Source: Acidobacteriota bacterium
Lineage (GTDB): Bacteria > Acidobacteriota > Terriglobia > Bryobacterales > Bryobacteraceae
DNA: 9,514 nucleotides
Direction: 5' to 3'
Assembly: GCA_003223065.1 (NCBI GenBank)
Contig: QHXU01000022.1
Span: forward strand, 5,043-14,556
In this document: positions 1 through 6,221 of the stretch, piece by piece
Numbering within the stretch: position 1 is the stretch's first letter
Layout: each line of letters starts with the position of its first letter
Made by a program: the position numbers and the translations under genes
Notes under the pieces: model-generated
What the model saw: only the letters and a program-made list of their open reading frames with translations
Told to the model about the DNA's origin: nothing
Databases searched by the model: none

Positions 1-971
1 CGGAGCATCGCCTCCGGTGTTGGCGCGAACGCCCCCCAGGCATCCAGCGTGATTGATCCGCCGAGCGTCACTGTCTGGCGCGTGTAGAAGTTCTGGATCC
101 GCGTATCCACGGGAGAGGCAAACGTCACCTGCGCGGCCGATGCAATCAGGGGATGCAGCATGAAGCCTCGCCCGAGATGTCCTTTGGAATTGTCACCGAG
201 ATTGCCGGACAGTTTCAGCAAACGCACCGGCTCGATGCCTCCCAGCGCCAGCACGTAGGAGCCGGCGGCCACTTGAAAATCAACTCCCCGCTCTCCGTTG
301 TCGATGGCGGCGCATCGCAATTCGGTCACGGTTTTGTTATCTGGCGTAGCGGCGATGGCAAGCACCTGGGCTTGGAAGAGCACTGTCACATTGGAAGCGG
401 CCTCGAGCGCGCATCCGAATCGCGCCTGGCACGGATAGAACGCCTGATGCGCCTGCGAGTGCAGGATTACGCTCTGTAATGAGTCGCCGGGAGGAAAGGG
501 CTCGCCATTGAGCACCTTGCCCCAGAAAGCCAAATCATTGTAGTTCGATGGGCCGTAGTTGCCGAATTCGTTCGCCGCGTCGTAATACGGATTGAGCGTT
601 TCCATCGTCAGCGGCCAGCACGCGGACCGATAGCCAGGGCGTGGGAGCAGATCGGCTGCATCAAGCGGGCGGGCGTTGAAAGAGAAATGATTGGTCGTGC
701 CGCCGTACATGTTCAGCCTCGAGCGGGTGAGAAAGTTCGGATCTACGCGGGTCATGAACGGGCCGAGCGTCCCGCCGTAAAGTTGCTGCAGCGCTTCATC
801 GGGTTTCGGGCCCGCATCGGTGGATGAGCCGTTGACCAGCAACAGCACCTTTTTCGAGGAGCCGATGAGACGTTGCGCCATGGCGATGCCGGCCGCGCCA
901 GACCCGGCGATGCAGATGTCAAAGCCGGTCATCGTGGCGCCCGCCGGTAATTGGTTTGCATTGGCGTGCAT
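1..971 (-). CDS. GMC-family FAD-dependent oxidoreductase, N-terminal ~323 residues (cut by window edge)
   Basis: Translating the minus strand from ATG at 971 gives an open frame that runs off the left edge. Near the N-terminus is FDICIAGSGAAG, a Rossmann FAD-binding GxGxxG (residues about 23-28). Further on come GGTTNHFSFNARPLD and WPLTMETLNPYYDAANEFG, which match the GGTxNHW...RPLD and WPI...L.PYY.EA blocks of GMC oxidoreductases (glucose/choline oxidase superfamily, fungal and bacterial sugar and alcohol dehydrogenases). Family members oxidise alcohols or sugars with FAD. The catalytic His/Asn lie in the C-terminal domain, outside the window, so activity cannot be judged. No signal peptide is evident. 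A second ATG at 932 (MTGFDICIAG) is an equally good start, since neither has a strong ribosome-binding site. The frame stays open upstream of 971, but that part looks unlike protein. The family call is confident; the substrate is unknown. Confidence 0.9.
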   Translation of the reverse strand, partial: MHANANQLPAGATMTGFDICIAGSGAAGIAMAQRLIGSSKKVLLLVNGSSTDAGPKPDEALQQLYGGTLGPFMTRVDPNFLTRSRLNMYGGTTNHFSFNARPLDAADLLPRPGYRSACWPLTMETLNPYYDAANEFGNYGPSNYNDLAFWGKVLNGEPFPPGDSLQSVILHSQAHQAFYPCQARFGCALEAASNVTVLFQAQVLAIAATPDNKTVTELRCAAIDNGERGVDFQVAAGSYVLALGGIEPVRLLKLSGNLGDNSKGHLGRGFMLHPLIASAAQVTFASPVDTRIQNFYTRQTVTLGGSITLDAWGAFAPTPEAML

Positions 972-1290
972 GGTGCCGACTTTAGATGGTATCGCGCCAC
1001 GAACTTCTGTGGACAGACGCAAAATGGAGCCTCGGCTTGGACAGACGCATGAGCAGTTGGAGTGAGGCGCGGCGCGTTCGATGAAATGACTGCCGATAGC
1101 CTAAGTAACCAAATCGTAAAGGCAACCATGAGAAGACTGCTCGGGGAGCAGAGTTTGAAGGCGGAGCTTCGCGCTAACTACGCCAGACCCTCACCCTGTT
1201 GTCAGGTGTGCACGACATTGAGTTTGAACGCTCGATTGTTTCACGAGGTGCGCCTTCATCAGCGGCCATGCCTACGGCTAGCGGATCGGT
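972..1290. other. Intergenic stretch, no gene recognised
   Basis: This lies between the lactamase stop and the oxidoreductase start, both leftward. Short open frames exist on both strands but none has recognisable protein character or a ribosome-binding site. The only structure seen is a 12-bp direct repeat near the oxidoreductase end, annotated separately. No convincing terminator hairpin follows the lactamase gene. Confidence 0.5.
1010..1049. repeat. Two direct copies of TGGACAGACGCA, possible IS21-like end remnant
   Basis: The 12-mer TGGACAGACGCA occurs at 1010-1021 and again at 1038-1049, a period of 28 bases, just upstream of the oxidoreductase start. Multiple short repeats carrying a GGACAG core are typical of IS21-family termini, and a second cluster with the same GGACAGA core lies at 7044-7094. 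No istA or istB coding sequence is attached. Attribution to IS21 is inference; a promoter or operator repeat is the alternative. Confidence 0.3.
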
Positions 1291-2130
1291 TTAGAATGAC
1301 GAAGCGGCTTTTTTCTGACGGGCGTACTCGTCCTGGAATTGCTTCTCTTTGAGATTGATGTGCGCCTGGAATCCCGCCGGATCGATGAAGGGATTCACCT
1401 CTTGCGTGCCTAGTTTGGGATACTTTTCGTCCAGACCATAAAAACTTCCGTGTGAGGCGAGAAAAACGTCGACGTGTATTGCGCGCAAAGTTTTGAAGCT
1501 GTTGCCGTAGTCGTCGGCTATCTGTGGATAGTCCTTGTTGTTGTACAGAATGTAGCCAGGGTTCCATCCGATGCTTCCCAGGATGATCACGTCGTAGGTT
1601 TTACCGTCTTCCGGCGTTTTGAGCGTCCACGAGGTGCAGCCTTTGGTGTGGCCCGCGGTCAGGTGCGCGACAAGGGTTGTCCCGCCGATCTTCACCTCGT
1701 CTCCGTCCTTCAGGATGCGATCAATGGGATGCTCTTTGCCGCCGGGCTTCATTTTTCGGAGCGCTGGAACGTCCTGCTCCATGACCATCACCTTGCCAGC
1801 CGTAAGCTCTTTCATCAGGGCGTCGGCATCCATATGATCGCGATGTGCGTGGCTTCCCAGGATGATCTTGATATCGGTGAATTTGAATCCCAGCTTTTCC
1901 ACGGATGCGCGGATGCTGGGGACGGTCGATTCGAAATCGGTGTTGATGAGGACGTGGCCTTCGGGCGTCGTAATCAGGAACGATCCCAGTTCGGCGGTTC
2001 CGACGAAGTACACGTTACCGATCACTTTGTGAGCGGGAAATGGCTTGTTCCAGTCGCGGGTCTGGGCGGAGGTCACGGCCAGCGCAGAAGACAGGCATAG
2101 GATCCAATACATGCGATTCATAGTGGACAT
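1291..2130 (-). CDS. Subclass B3-like metallo-beta-lactamase, secreted
   Basis: A 279-residue protein with a hydrophobic N-terminal signal peptide (residues about 7-22, likely cleavage after TSA). The MBL-fold metal motif HAHRDH sits at residues 94-99, supplying the Zn1 ligands H94 and H96 and the Zn2 ligands D98 and H99. LTAGHTKG supplies H161 and ASHGSF supplies H227, so all six ligands of a dinuclear B3 site are present. S186 in GSIGWNPGY sits where B3 enzymes carry Ser221 (DSLxAPGY). Length and block order match B3 enzymes of the L1/GOB/LRA type, which hydrolyse beta-lactams in the periplasm. Oddly, the usual LIDxG strand reads LINTD. Starts at M1, M4 or M7 are all possible and none has a clear ribosome-binding site. 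It is monocistronic by spacing. The fold and subgroup are confident; lactamase activity is inferred, because related soil MBL-fold hydrolases can have other substrates. Confidence 0.9.
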   Translation of the reverse strand: MSTMNRMYWILCLSSALAVTSAQTRDWNKPFPAHKVIGNVYFVGTAELGSFLITTPEGHVLINTDFESTVPSIRASVEKLGFKFTDIKIILGSHAHRDHMDADALMKELTAGKVMVMEQDVPALRKMKPGGKEHPIDRILKDGDEVKIGGTTLVAHLTAGHTKGCTSWTLKTPEDGKTYDVIILGSIGWNPGYILYNNKDYPQIADDYGNSFKTLRAIHVDVFLASHGSFYGLDEKYPKLGTQEVNPFIDPAGFQAHINLKEKQFQDEYARQKKAASSF

Positions 2131-2562
2131 TAAAGCACGTTCGCGCGGCCCGAGACCTCTTCATTACCCATTGGCGGACGACTTTCTCAGTGTCTCGGCC
2201 GCCGTCCGCGATTGATCATCGCGTTCTGGAAGCAGGCTTCCCAGTCGACAACTCCGATCTTGGGGATCTGTTGCGTCTGCTCGGCTCTTGTGCTGCTCAA
2301 TAACAAGAGCGGCTATGTCGGAGCGGACCGCTTGGGCTCAAGTCCCGGCAGTCTTAGCGTCTAACGGCGCTTCCGTACGCCAACGCAACTTGTTCAGGCA
2401 CTAGCGTTCGCTTCCCCCAGGAGACGGACGCGCTGTCTGAGGAAATCCGGCAGGCTGATTACGTCGCTCGGAATCATCAGGAGGTCGTGGCCGTTCATTA
2501 TGAAAAACTAAGTATGTACAGACGAAGGTGACCTCGCTTTCGTTTGCTCACCAATCGTTCGC
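2131..2562. other. Intergenic stretch between lactamase and nucleotidyltransferase, possible decayed sequence
   Basis: No supported gene. On the minus strand ATG at 2498 opens a 34-codon frame (to 2394) reading MNGHDLLMIPSDVISLPDF and so on. It looks protein-like but has no ribosome-binding site and no recognised family. On the plus strand an open frame without ATG ends with TAA near 2363. Either could be a remnant. No promoter or terminator could be assigned with confidence. Confidence 0.4.
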
Positions 2563-3339
2563 TCAGCCCAGTATTTTGGATTCGTTCACCTTGTCGACGG
2601 CGAACCTCAGGAATCGAATCGCCTCGGCTTGCCGATTCATCTCGTCGCCATAGCTCCACGTCTCGGATTCCTCAATCAAGTCCCTCCATTGCGGATAGGA
2701 CGCCTTGGCCCAACCGGCCGCAATCTTCTTGGACCGCGGTTCGCGTTCGATCACCGTGTGAAGTATGCGGCAGAGGTTCAGGACCAGGTACGACTGATAG
2801 TGGCTGTTCGCGAGCCAGTCCGCGTCATCGATTTTCGGCACCCATTCGGCAAACAGGTCTTGCGCGCTCGCCCTGCGCACGTCATCGACCGCGATCGGCG
2901 GCACGAGTTCATTGAAATCGGGCCCTTTGGGCGGGATGCCATGCTTGGAGAGGAGGTAATGATTGATGATCCACTCATTGCCCGCCGGGGCTTCCGGATA
3001 GAGCGTGCCGAAGCCCCACCAGGGCCGCGGCGTCTTGGGTGGCGTCAGTTCGCGCATCAATTCGACCGGAACGTAAGTGCACTCGATCCGGTTTGCCCAT
3101 GCCGGGTAGCGGTGCTCGATGTCCCGGTGCAGCCGCTCAACTGATCGAAGCTCCTCGGGAGTCAGCGGCACGCGCACCACCGCCTGCAGGTCGATGTCGC
3201 TTCGATCCGGCACGAAATCGCCATAGGCCAGCGAGCCGGACAAATACAGCCCGATCGCGTTGTCGCCCAGCAGGCGCACCACCCCCTGCACCCATTCGGC
3301 AAGCAGCGCATTAATCTCCGGATATGCAGTGACGTTCAA
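2563..3339 (-). CDS. AadA/ANT-like aminoglycoside nucleotidyltransferase family protein
   Basis: A 258-residue cytosolic protein. The nucleotidyltransferase motif GSLAYGDFVPDRSDIDL (residues 35-51) contains GS and the DxD pair D48/D50 that binds Mg-ATP. E86 in RIECTYVP falls where AadA has its catalytic glutamate (about residue 87). The C-terminal helical domain (about 180-235) aligns with the AadA C-terminal domain in the stretches YLVLNLCRILHTV and KKIAAGWAKASYPQWRDLI. Family members adenylylate streptomycin/spectinomycin, but many environmental homologues are untested. Start choice: TTG at 3337-3339, preceded by AGGAAGAGG at 3346-3354 with 6 bases between; no ATG fits the motif spacing better. 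It lies 432 bases upstream of the co-oriented lactamase, so probably a separate unit. The family is confident; the antibiotic substrate is inference. Confidence 0.85.
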   Translation of the reverse strand: MNVTAYPEINALLAEWVQGVVRLLGDNAIGLYLSGSLAYGDFVPDRSDIDLQAVVRVPLTPEELRSVERLHRDIEHRYPAWANRIECTYVPVELMRELTPPKTPRPWWGFGTLYPEAPAGNEWIINHYLLSKHGIPPKGPDFNELVPPIAVDDVRRASAQDLFAEWVPKIDDADWLANSHYQSYLVLNLCRILHTVIEREPRSKKIAAGWAKASYPQWRDLIEESETWSYGDEMNRQAEAIRFLRFAVDKVNESKILG

Positions 3340-3345
3340 TGCTGA

Positions 3346-3354
3346 CCTCTTCCT
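3346..3354 (-). promoter_or_regulatory. Ribosome-binding site AGGAAGAGG selecting a TTG start
   Basis: On the minus strand AGGAAGAGG lies 6 bases before TTG at 3339. It is the best Shine-Dalgarno match near the 5' end of the nucleotidyltransferase gene, and it decides the start in favour of TTG. Confidence 0.7.
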
Positions 3355-3387
3355 GCAAAAGATACAGCTAACCGGCTACCTGAAGTC

Positions 3388-3795
3388 GTGGGACGCCGCC
3401 GCCGATGCCCGCGCCGCTCGCCACCGTTAACGTTGGATCGGCGCCAGACGCTACAACGGCCGCAAAAGGGACCGCGAAGCTACCGCGCCATTCGAAACGG
3501 TATCATTTGCCTGGCCGTTCTGATTGTGCTGATTGCCGGTCGGATACCGCCTACCAACGGCAATGAGCCTCAAACTCACGAAAGAGAAATGATGGTCAGC
3601 CGTGAACTGCAGAAACGTTTTCCGCGCCAAAAAATTGTGGCTCCCACGAGCGGCGTATTGAGACTGTCCCGCACGCATATGGTTCGATACACTACAGCCG
3701 ACCTAGACGAGGAGCAGTATCGGCGCATCGAGGCGCCCGATCTCCCGCAAAGGAACCAACTTGGTGGTTCGGCATTTAGACGATCAGCCCGGTGA
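3388..3795 (+). CDS. Doubtful hypothetical protein with a short hydrophobic segment
   Basis: An open frame from GTG, 135 residues if that start is used. The first 35 residues are Arg/Pro-rich and look non-coding. A short hydrophobic run GIICLAVLIVLIAG (about residues 38-51) could be a signal or anchor, and the following 60 residues (MMVSRELQKRFPRQKIVAP and on) look more protein-like. An internal ATG at 3590, preceded by AAAGAGAA, is an alternative start that would drop the hydrophobic run. The 3' end overlaps the tail of the opposite-strand DUF4337 gene by 20 bases. No family is recognised. It could be a chance frame between two leftward genes, or the end of a decayed gene. Confidence 0.3.
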   Translation: MGRRRRCPRRSPPLTLDRRQTLQRPQKGPRSYRAIRNGIICLAVLIVLIAGRIPPTNGNEPQTHEREMMVSRELQKRFPRQKIVAPTSGVLRLSRTHMVRYTTADLDEEQYRRIEAPDLPQRNQLGGSAFRRSAR

Positions 3796-4300
3796 CAGCA
3801 ACCGCGATGCCCGCAGCCCCTGAAATCATCCCCATCACCGGAAACATCGGTTTGCGAGCGATGAAAAAAAGCGACGAGAGCACCAGGCCGATTTCCAGCA
3901 GGCCTTCGCCGAAGTCATAGCGCAGCGCGCGGCGTTCGTCGGCCTCGGCCGATTCATCCGAACGCTGAGCTTTTACCTGCTGGTCGTCTTTCAGCGCGTC
4001 GTACTTCTTTTTTTGATCGGCAAAGCGGGCGCGCATCTTCTCCGCAGCCTCGCTGCCGGCACCACTCACGGTCAAGATGCTTTCACCGAGGTCCTGGATG
4101 TGCGACTTGATACTGTTCGCCTGATAGTAAGCCCACTCGTCGTTGGCGGTGGACTTGTGCATGATAGCCGCGGTGTGAGTCCGGTGCGATGCAATGGTCA
4201 CCACCGCCAATAGCACGGCAAGCACACCGGCTAGCACACCCACCTTCTTGCCTGTCGGGTCGGACGCACTACCCTCGTGATGAATTTCCAGTTCAGCCAT
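3776..4300 (-). CDS. DUF4337-type membrane protein
   Basis: A 174-residue protein from ATG at 4300. It has a membrane segment at about residues 20-38, then NDEWAYYQANSIKSHI (53-68), the hallmark of the DUF4337 family. A charged, probably coiled-coil stretch follows (about 85-125) and then two more hydrophobic segments (about 131-148 and 152-174). The pattern of one TM, a coiled-coil loop and two TMs, and the size, fit the family, whose function is unknown. Start choice: the frame is open well upstream, but that stretch is antisense-like sequence next to the IS66 remnant. The protein-like part begins at MAELEIHHEG; ATG at 4309 (MRTMAEL) is an alternative. No strong ribosome-binding site is seen. 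It lies downstream of the IS66 remnant and 236 bases from the nearest leftward gene, with no operon partner. Confidence 0.8.
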   Translation of the reverse strand: MAELEIHHEGSASDPTGKKVGVLAGVLAVLLAVVTIASHRTHTAAIMHKSTANDEWAYYQANSIKSHIQDLGESILTVSGAGSEAAEKMRARFADQKKKYDALKDDQQVKAQRSDESAEADERRALRYDFGEGLLEIGLVLSSLFFIARKPMFPVMGMISGAAGIAVAVTGLIV

Positions 4301-4371
4301 GGTTCGCATTGTCTCGCACCGGGGGGAAACTGGGGGTGCTCCAAGGGACAAGGATAAGGAAACCAGGTGAT

Positions 4372-5060
4372 TCAGGCGCGGGCGGACCAACAAGCTGGGG
4401 TGAGATTGGCGACTTCGGAAAGAGTCCTTCGATTCAGTCCGGGCAGCACGGCAGCGAGGTAGCGTTTGACCGGCGCGCCGAGGCGGCGGCAAGATTCCAC
4501 GACCGAAAGGATCGCGGCGACTTTCGGTCCAGCCTGCGCGCTGCCCACATGCAACCAGTTCTTGCGTCCGAGGGCTACGGGCCGCATCGAGTTCTCCGCC
4601 AGGTTATTGGACAACTCCACTTCCGGGTAGTCGAAACACCGCCGCAGCTTCGCCCACATATTTTTCGCCCACATATTTAATGTGTAGGCGGCCGCTTGTC
4701 CCAGCGCGCTTTTCGGCAACGTTTGCTGAGCCAACATCAAGCACGCCTCCCAAATCCCCTGCAACCACTCCTCGGCGTATTCCCGGCGTATGAACGTGAC
4801 GTTCATCGAGCTCAATGCACGTTGGCGCGCGTCGCGATCGATCAGAAACACGCGTCCATGCGCGTGACCATGTTGATGGCCTCGCCATCTTTAGGATTCA
4901 GTTTCACCGCGTCGACGAACTTGCGCCGCGCGTGCGCCCAACATCCCACATGCACCAGCTTCGGCCCGCCGATATCGTCGTAGGCTGAGTAGCCATCGGT
5001 TTGTAAAATTCCTTCCCACTGACCGAGGATCTTGCGCGGACCCTCACGCCCCCGGCCCAA
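4372..5060 (-). pseudogene. IS66-family transposase, 3' remnant with frameshift and tandem duplication
   Basis: The minus strand encodes the C-terminal half of an IS66 (TnpC-type) transposase. The first part carries GRGREGPRKILGQWEGILQ, TDGYSAYDD and CWAHARRKF. The reading then hits a stop in one frame (TGA at 4842) and continues one frame over from about 4852 with FLIDRDAR, LPKSALGQA, ELSNNLAENSMRPVALGRKN, GSAQAGPKVAAILSVVESCR and the ordinary C-terminus ending LTPACWSARA. A single lost base near GACGCGTGT restores the frame. NNLAEN carries the catalytic-region Glu. Everything upstream of GRGREGP, including the N-terminal half and the TnpA/TnpB partners, is missing. No IS66 terminal inverted repeat was recognised beside it. 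It is dead as an element. The coding identity is very clear; the left boundary is the stop codon and the right boundary is the fusion junction. Confidence 0.93.
4649..4678 (-). repeat. Perfect 15-bp tandem duplication inside the IS66 remnant
   Basis: TTCGCCCACATATTT occurs twice head to tail (4649-4663 and 4664-4678). Read on the minus strand it doubles NMWAK to NMWAKNMWAK in the transposase helix just before the LSNNLAEN block. Ordinary IS66 transposases have one copy's length here, so this is a five-residue in-frame insertion. It looks like a replication-slippage event. Confidence 0.9.
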
Positions 5061-5337
5061 GGTCGTCAGATAATCCCGGAACTCCGCGCGCAGCAGCACG
5101 CCCGGGCGGAGCAGAAACTGCGCGCCTCCGCCGATTGCTGAACACGATTTTCCAGACATCGTTCGTGGTAAGGCTGGCGATCTGCGGAATCGGCTGCGGA
5201 AACGGCTCGGGGCCGGCGATGGCGTAATCCTTCGCGCCCACTCCTCCCGCGACAAAAGGTCGAAGCCGCCGATCGTGCGGCTTGAAATGAAACAGCACCT
5301 CGAGCGTCAGTGCGTGTGCCTGGCCCTCGGTAATAGG
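5061..5337 (-). pseudogene. Outer-membrane beta-barrel protein fragment, frameshifted and truncated
   Basis: The minus strand reads HALTLEVLFHFKPHDRRL, RPFVAGGVGAKDY, PEPFPQPIPQIASLTTNDVW and then, after a one-base shift at about 5136, IGGGAQFLLRPGVLLRAEFR followed by DYLTT. This succession (barrel strands, RPFV..G.GAK.Y, a lag, then GGG.......LR.EFRDYLT) is typical of small porin-like beta-barrel proteins found in Acidobacteriota. One extra A at 5136 separates the two frames. The N-terminal strands and the last strands are missing: the right side runs into a TonB-receptor fragment and the left side runs directly into IS66 sequence at about 5060. There is no start or stop of its own. The family assignment is from pattern memory and moderately sure; that it is broken is clear. 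Confidence 0.7.
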
Positions 5338-5604
5338 CCCGGTTTGGCTGGGCAGCGATACGAATTGAAAACTGTCGGCAAAGAAATAGCGGGCGGCGAA
5401 TCTGCTCTTACTCGTTTGCCAGTAATCCAGGTTAGTCATGAACTGATTTTCAGAGAAAGTACAAGGGACACTGAAAATCGTGAAGCCTCGAGTGTCGGCA
5501 GGCCGCCCGGGATCAAGCGATTGTGGGTTGGGAATTAAGAAATGGCCGTTAGGGAGTTTGAATTGCAACAACTTGAGGGCTAAGGGGTTGATAACGACAG
5601 CTTG
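5338..5604 (-). pseudogene. Oar-like TonB-dependent receptor fragment
   Basis: Open on the minus strand from just after TAA at 5605-5607. It reads VINPLALKLLQFKLPNG, then FLIPNPQ, then ENQFMTNLDYWQTSKSRFAA, then RYFFADSFQ. The block 'INP.AL.LL..KLPNG.YLIP.PQ' followed by '.ENQF..N.DY.Q..KSR...R.FF' is a hallmark of the barrel part of the large Oar-like carboxypeptidase-regulatory TonB-dependent receptors that are abundant in Acidobacteriota. About 88 residues remain of a protein usually near 1000. There is no start codon, and the segment passes in frame into the beta-barrel remnant around 5320-5340, so the exact joint is uncertain. It was probably brought here by rearrangement among repeated receptor genes. 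Confident as a fragment; the donor gene is unknown. Confidence 0.75.
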
Positions 5605-5769
5605 TTAGCCCAGCCGTGGAATTGCATTTGCCTTCGGGGTTCGTTCTGTGCGATCATATAGCCGTATTTTGACAGTTCGCTGATTTTGGCTCTTTCGCCT
5701 CGTCCGGTCTAAACGCCCTTCGTCCGATCCTGCCCCGATTCACTGTTCTGCAAATTCAGAAAGTAAAAA

Positions 5770-6069
5770 ATGAAAAATATTTTCGTAGGAAACCTCAGCT
5801 TCGGTGCTACCGAGGATGCGGTTCGATCCATGTTTGAAACATACGGTCCCGTTGATCGGGTCAGTATCATGACCGACCGGGATACGGGACGATCCAGAGG
5901 CTTTGGATTCGTCGAAATGACCAACAGTCCTGAAGGAGATCGGGCCATTGCCGAGCTTAACGGCAAGGAACTCGACGGCAGAGCGTTGAACATCAACGAG
6001 GCCCGTCCGAAAGCTGAACGTGGCAACGGCGGTGGTGGTTTCGGCGGCCAACGCCGCAATCGGTATTAG
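5770..6069 (+). CDS. Single-RRM glycine-rich RNA-binding protein
   Basis: A 99-residue protein. RNP2 is IFVGNL (residues 4-9) and RNP1 is RGFGFVEM (43-50), both with the RNA-stacking aromatics. The rest of the RRM runs to about residue 82, then a short Gly/Arg tail (GNGGGGFGGQRRNRY). Length and layout match the bacterial Rbp family first known from cyanobacteria, which bind RNA and are often cold-induced. It is cytosolic. The start ATG is unambiguous from the domain edge; the upstream AGAAAG is a weak ribosome-binding site. The 160-base leader holds TTGACA at 5669-5674 but no good -10 at the right spacing. A hairpin follows the stop, and a divergent IF-1 gene starts 152 bases downstream in the same direction. 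The family is very sure; cold regulation is inference. Confidence 0.95.
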   Translation: MKNIFVGNLSFGATEDAVRSMFETYGPVDRVSIMTDRDTGRSRGFGFVEMTNSPEGDRAIAELNGKELDGRALNINEARPKAERGNGGGGFGGQRRNRY

Positions 6070-6087
6070 ACACTCCAGACAGAAGGC

Positions 6088-6113
6088 GTGGCGTTCGCAA
6101 GACGCCACTCTTT
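6088..6113 (+). terminator. Hairpin after the RRM gene, possible weak terminator
   Basis: GTGGCGT (6088-6094) and ACGCCAC (6102-6108) form a perfect 7-bp GC-rich stem with a 7-base loop, followed by TCTTT. The stem is good but the U-run is short. It could act as an attenuator or 3'-end stabiliser between the RRM and IF-1 genes rather than a full terminator. Confidence 0.5.
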
Positions 6114-6211
6114 ACCCGTTGTGTCTGTTCTAAAGACATACGGACACGGTGAACGGCGATCGACAAGGCATCGACGGTTCAGGGAGCGATCGAGATCAAA
6201 CGGGAAAGGCT

Positions 6212-6216
6212 GGAGG
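6212..6216 (+). promoter_or_regulatory. GGAGG ribosome-binding site selecting the TTG start of the IF-1 gene
   Basis: GGAGG at 6212-6216 lies 5 bases before TTG at 6222-6224. The protein from that TTG aligns end to end with canonical IF-1, so this site decides the start. No in-frame ATG exists between the upstream stop and this TTG. Confidence 0.8.
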
Positions 6217-6221
6217 AAGAG

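Noticed and set aside
1474..2100. Plus-strand 208-codon open frame opposite the lactamase
   Set aside because: It is a mirror frame of a strongly supported gene and has no motif.
3776..4492. Longer DUF4337 protein starting at 4492
   Set aside because: The extra 64 residues are antisense to transposase-remnant sequence and lack protein character. MAELEIHHEG at 4300 begins the recognisable protein.
5044..5571. A single novel 175-residue protein on the minus strand
   Set aside because: It is a chimera of a TonB-receptor piece and a beta-barrel piece whose last 30 residues are out of the barrel frame. Its apparent start is an internal TTG.
5669..5697. TTGACA-containing sigma-70 promoter before the RRM gene
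   Set aside because: The -35 box is perfect but the bases 16-18 further on (around CTTTCG) do not resemble a -10 box, so it was not called.
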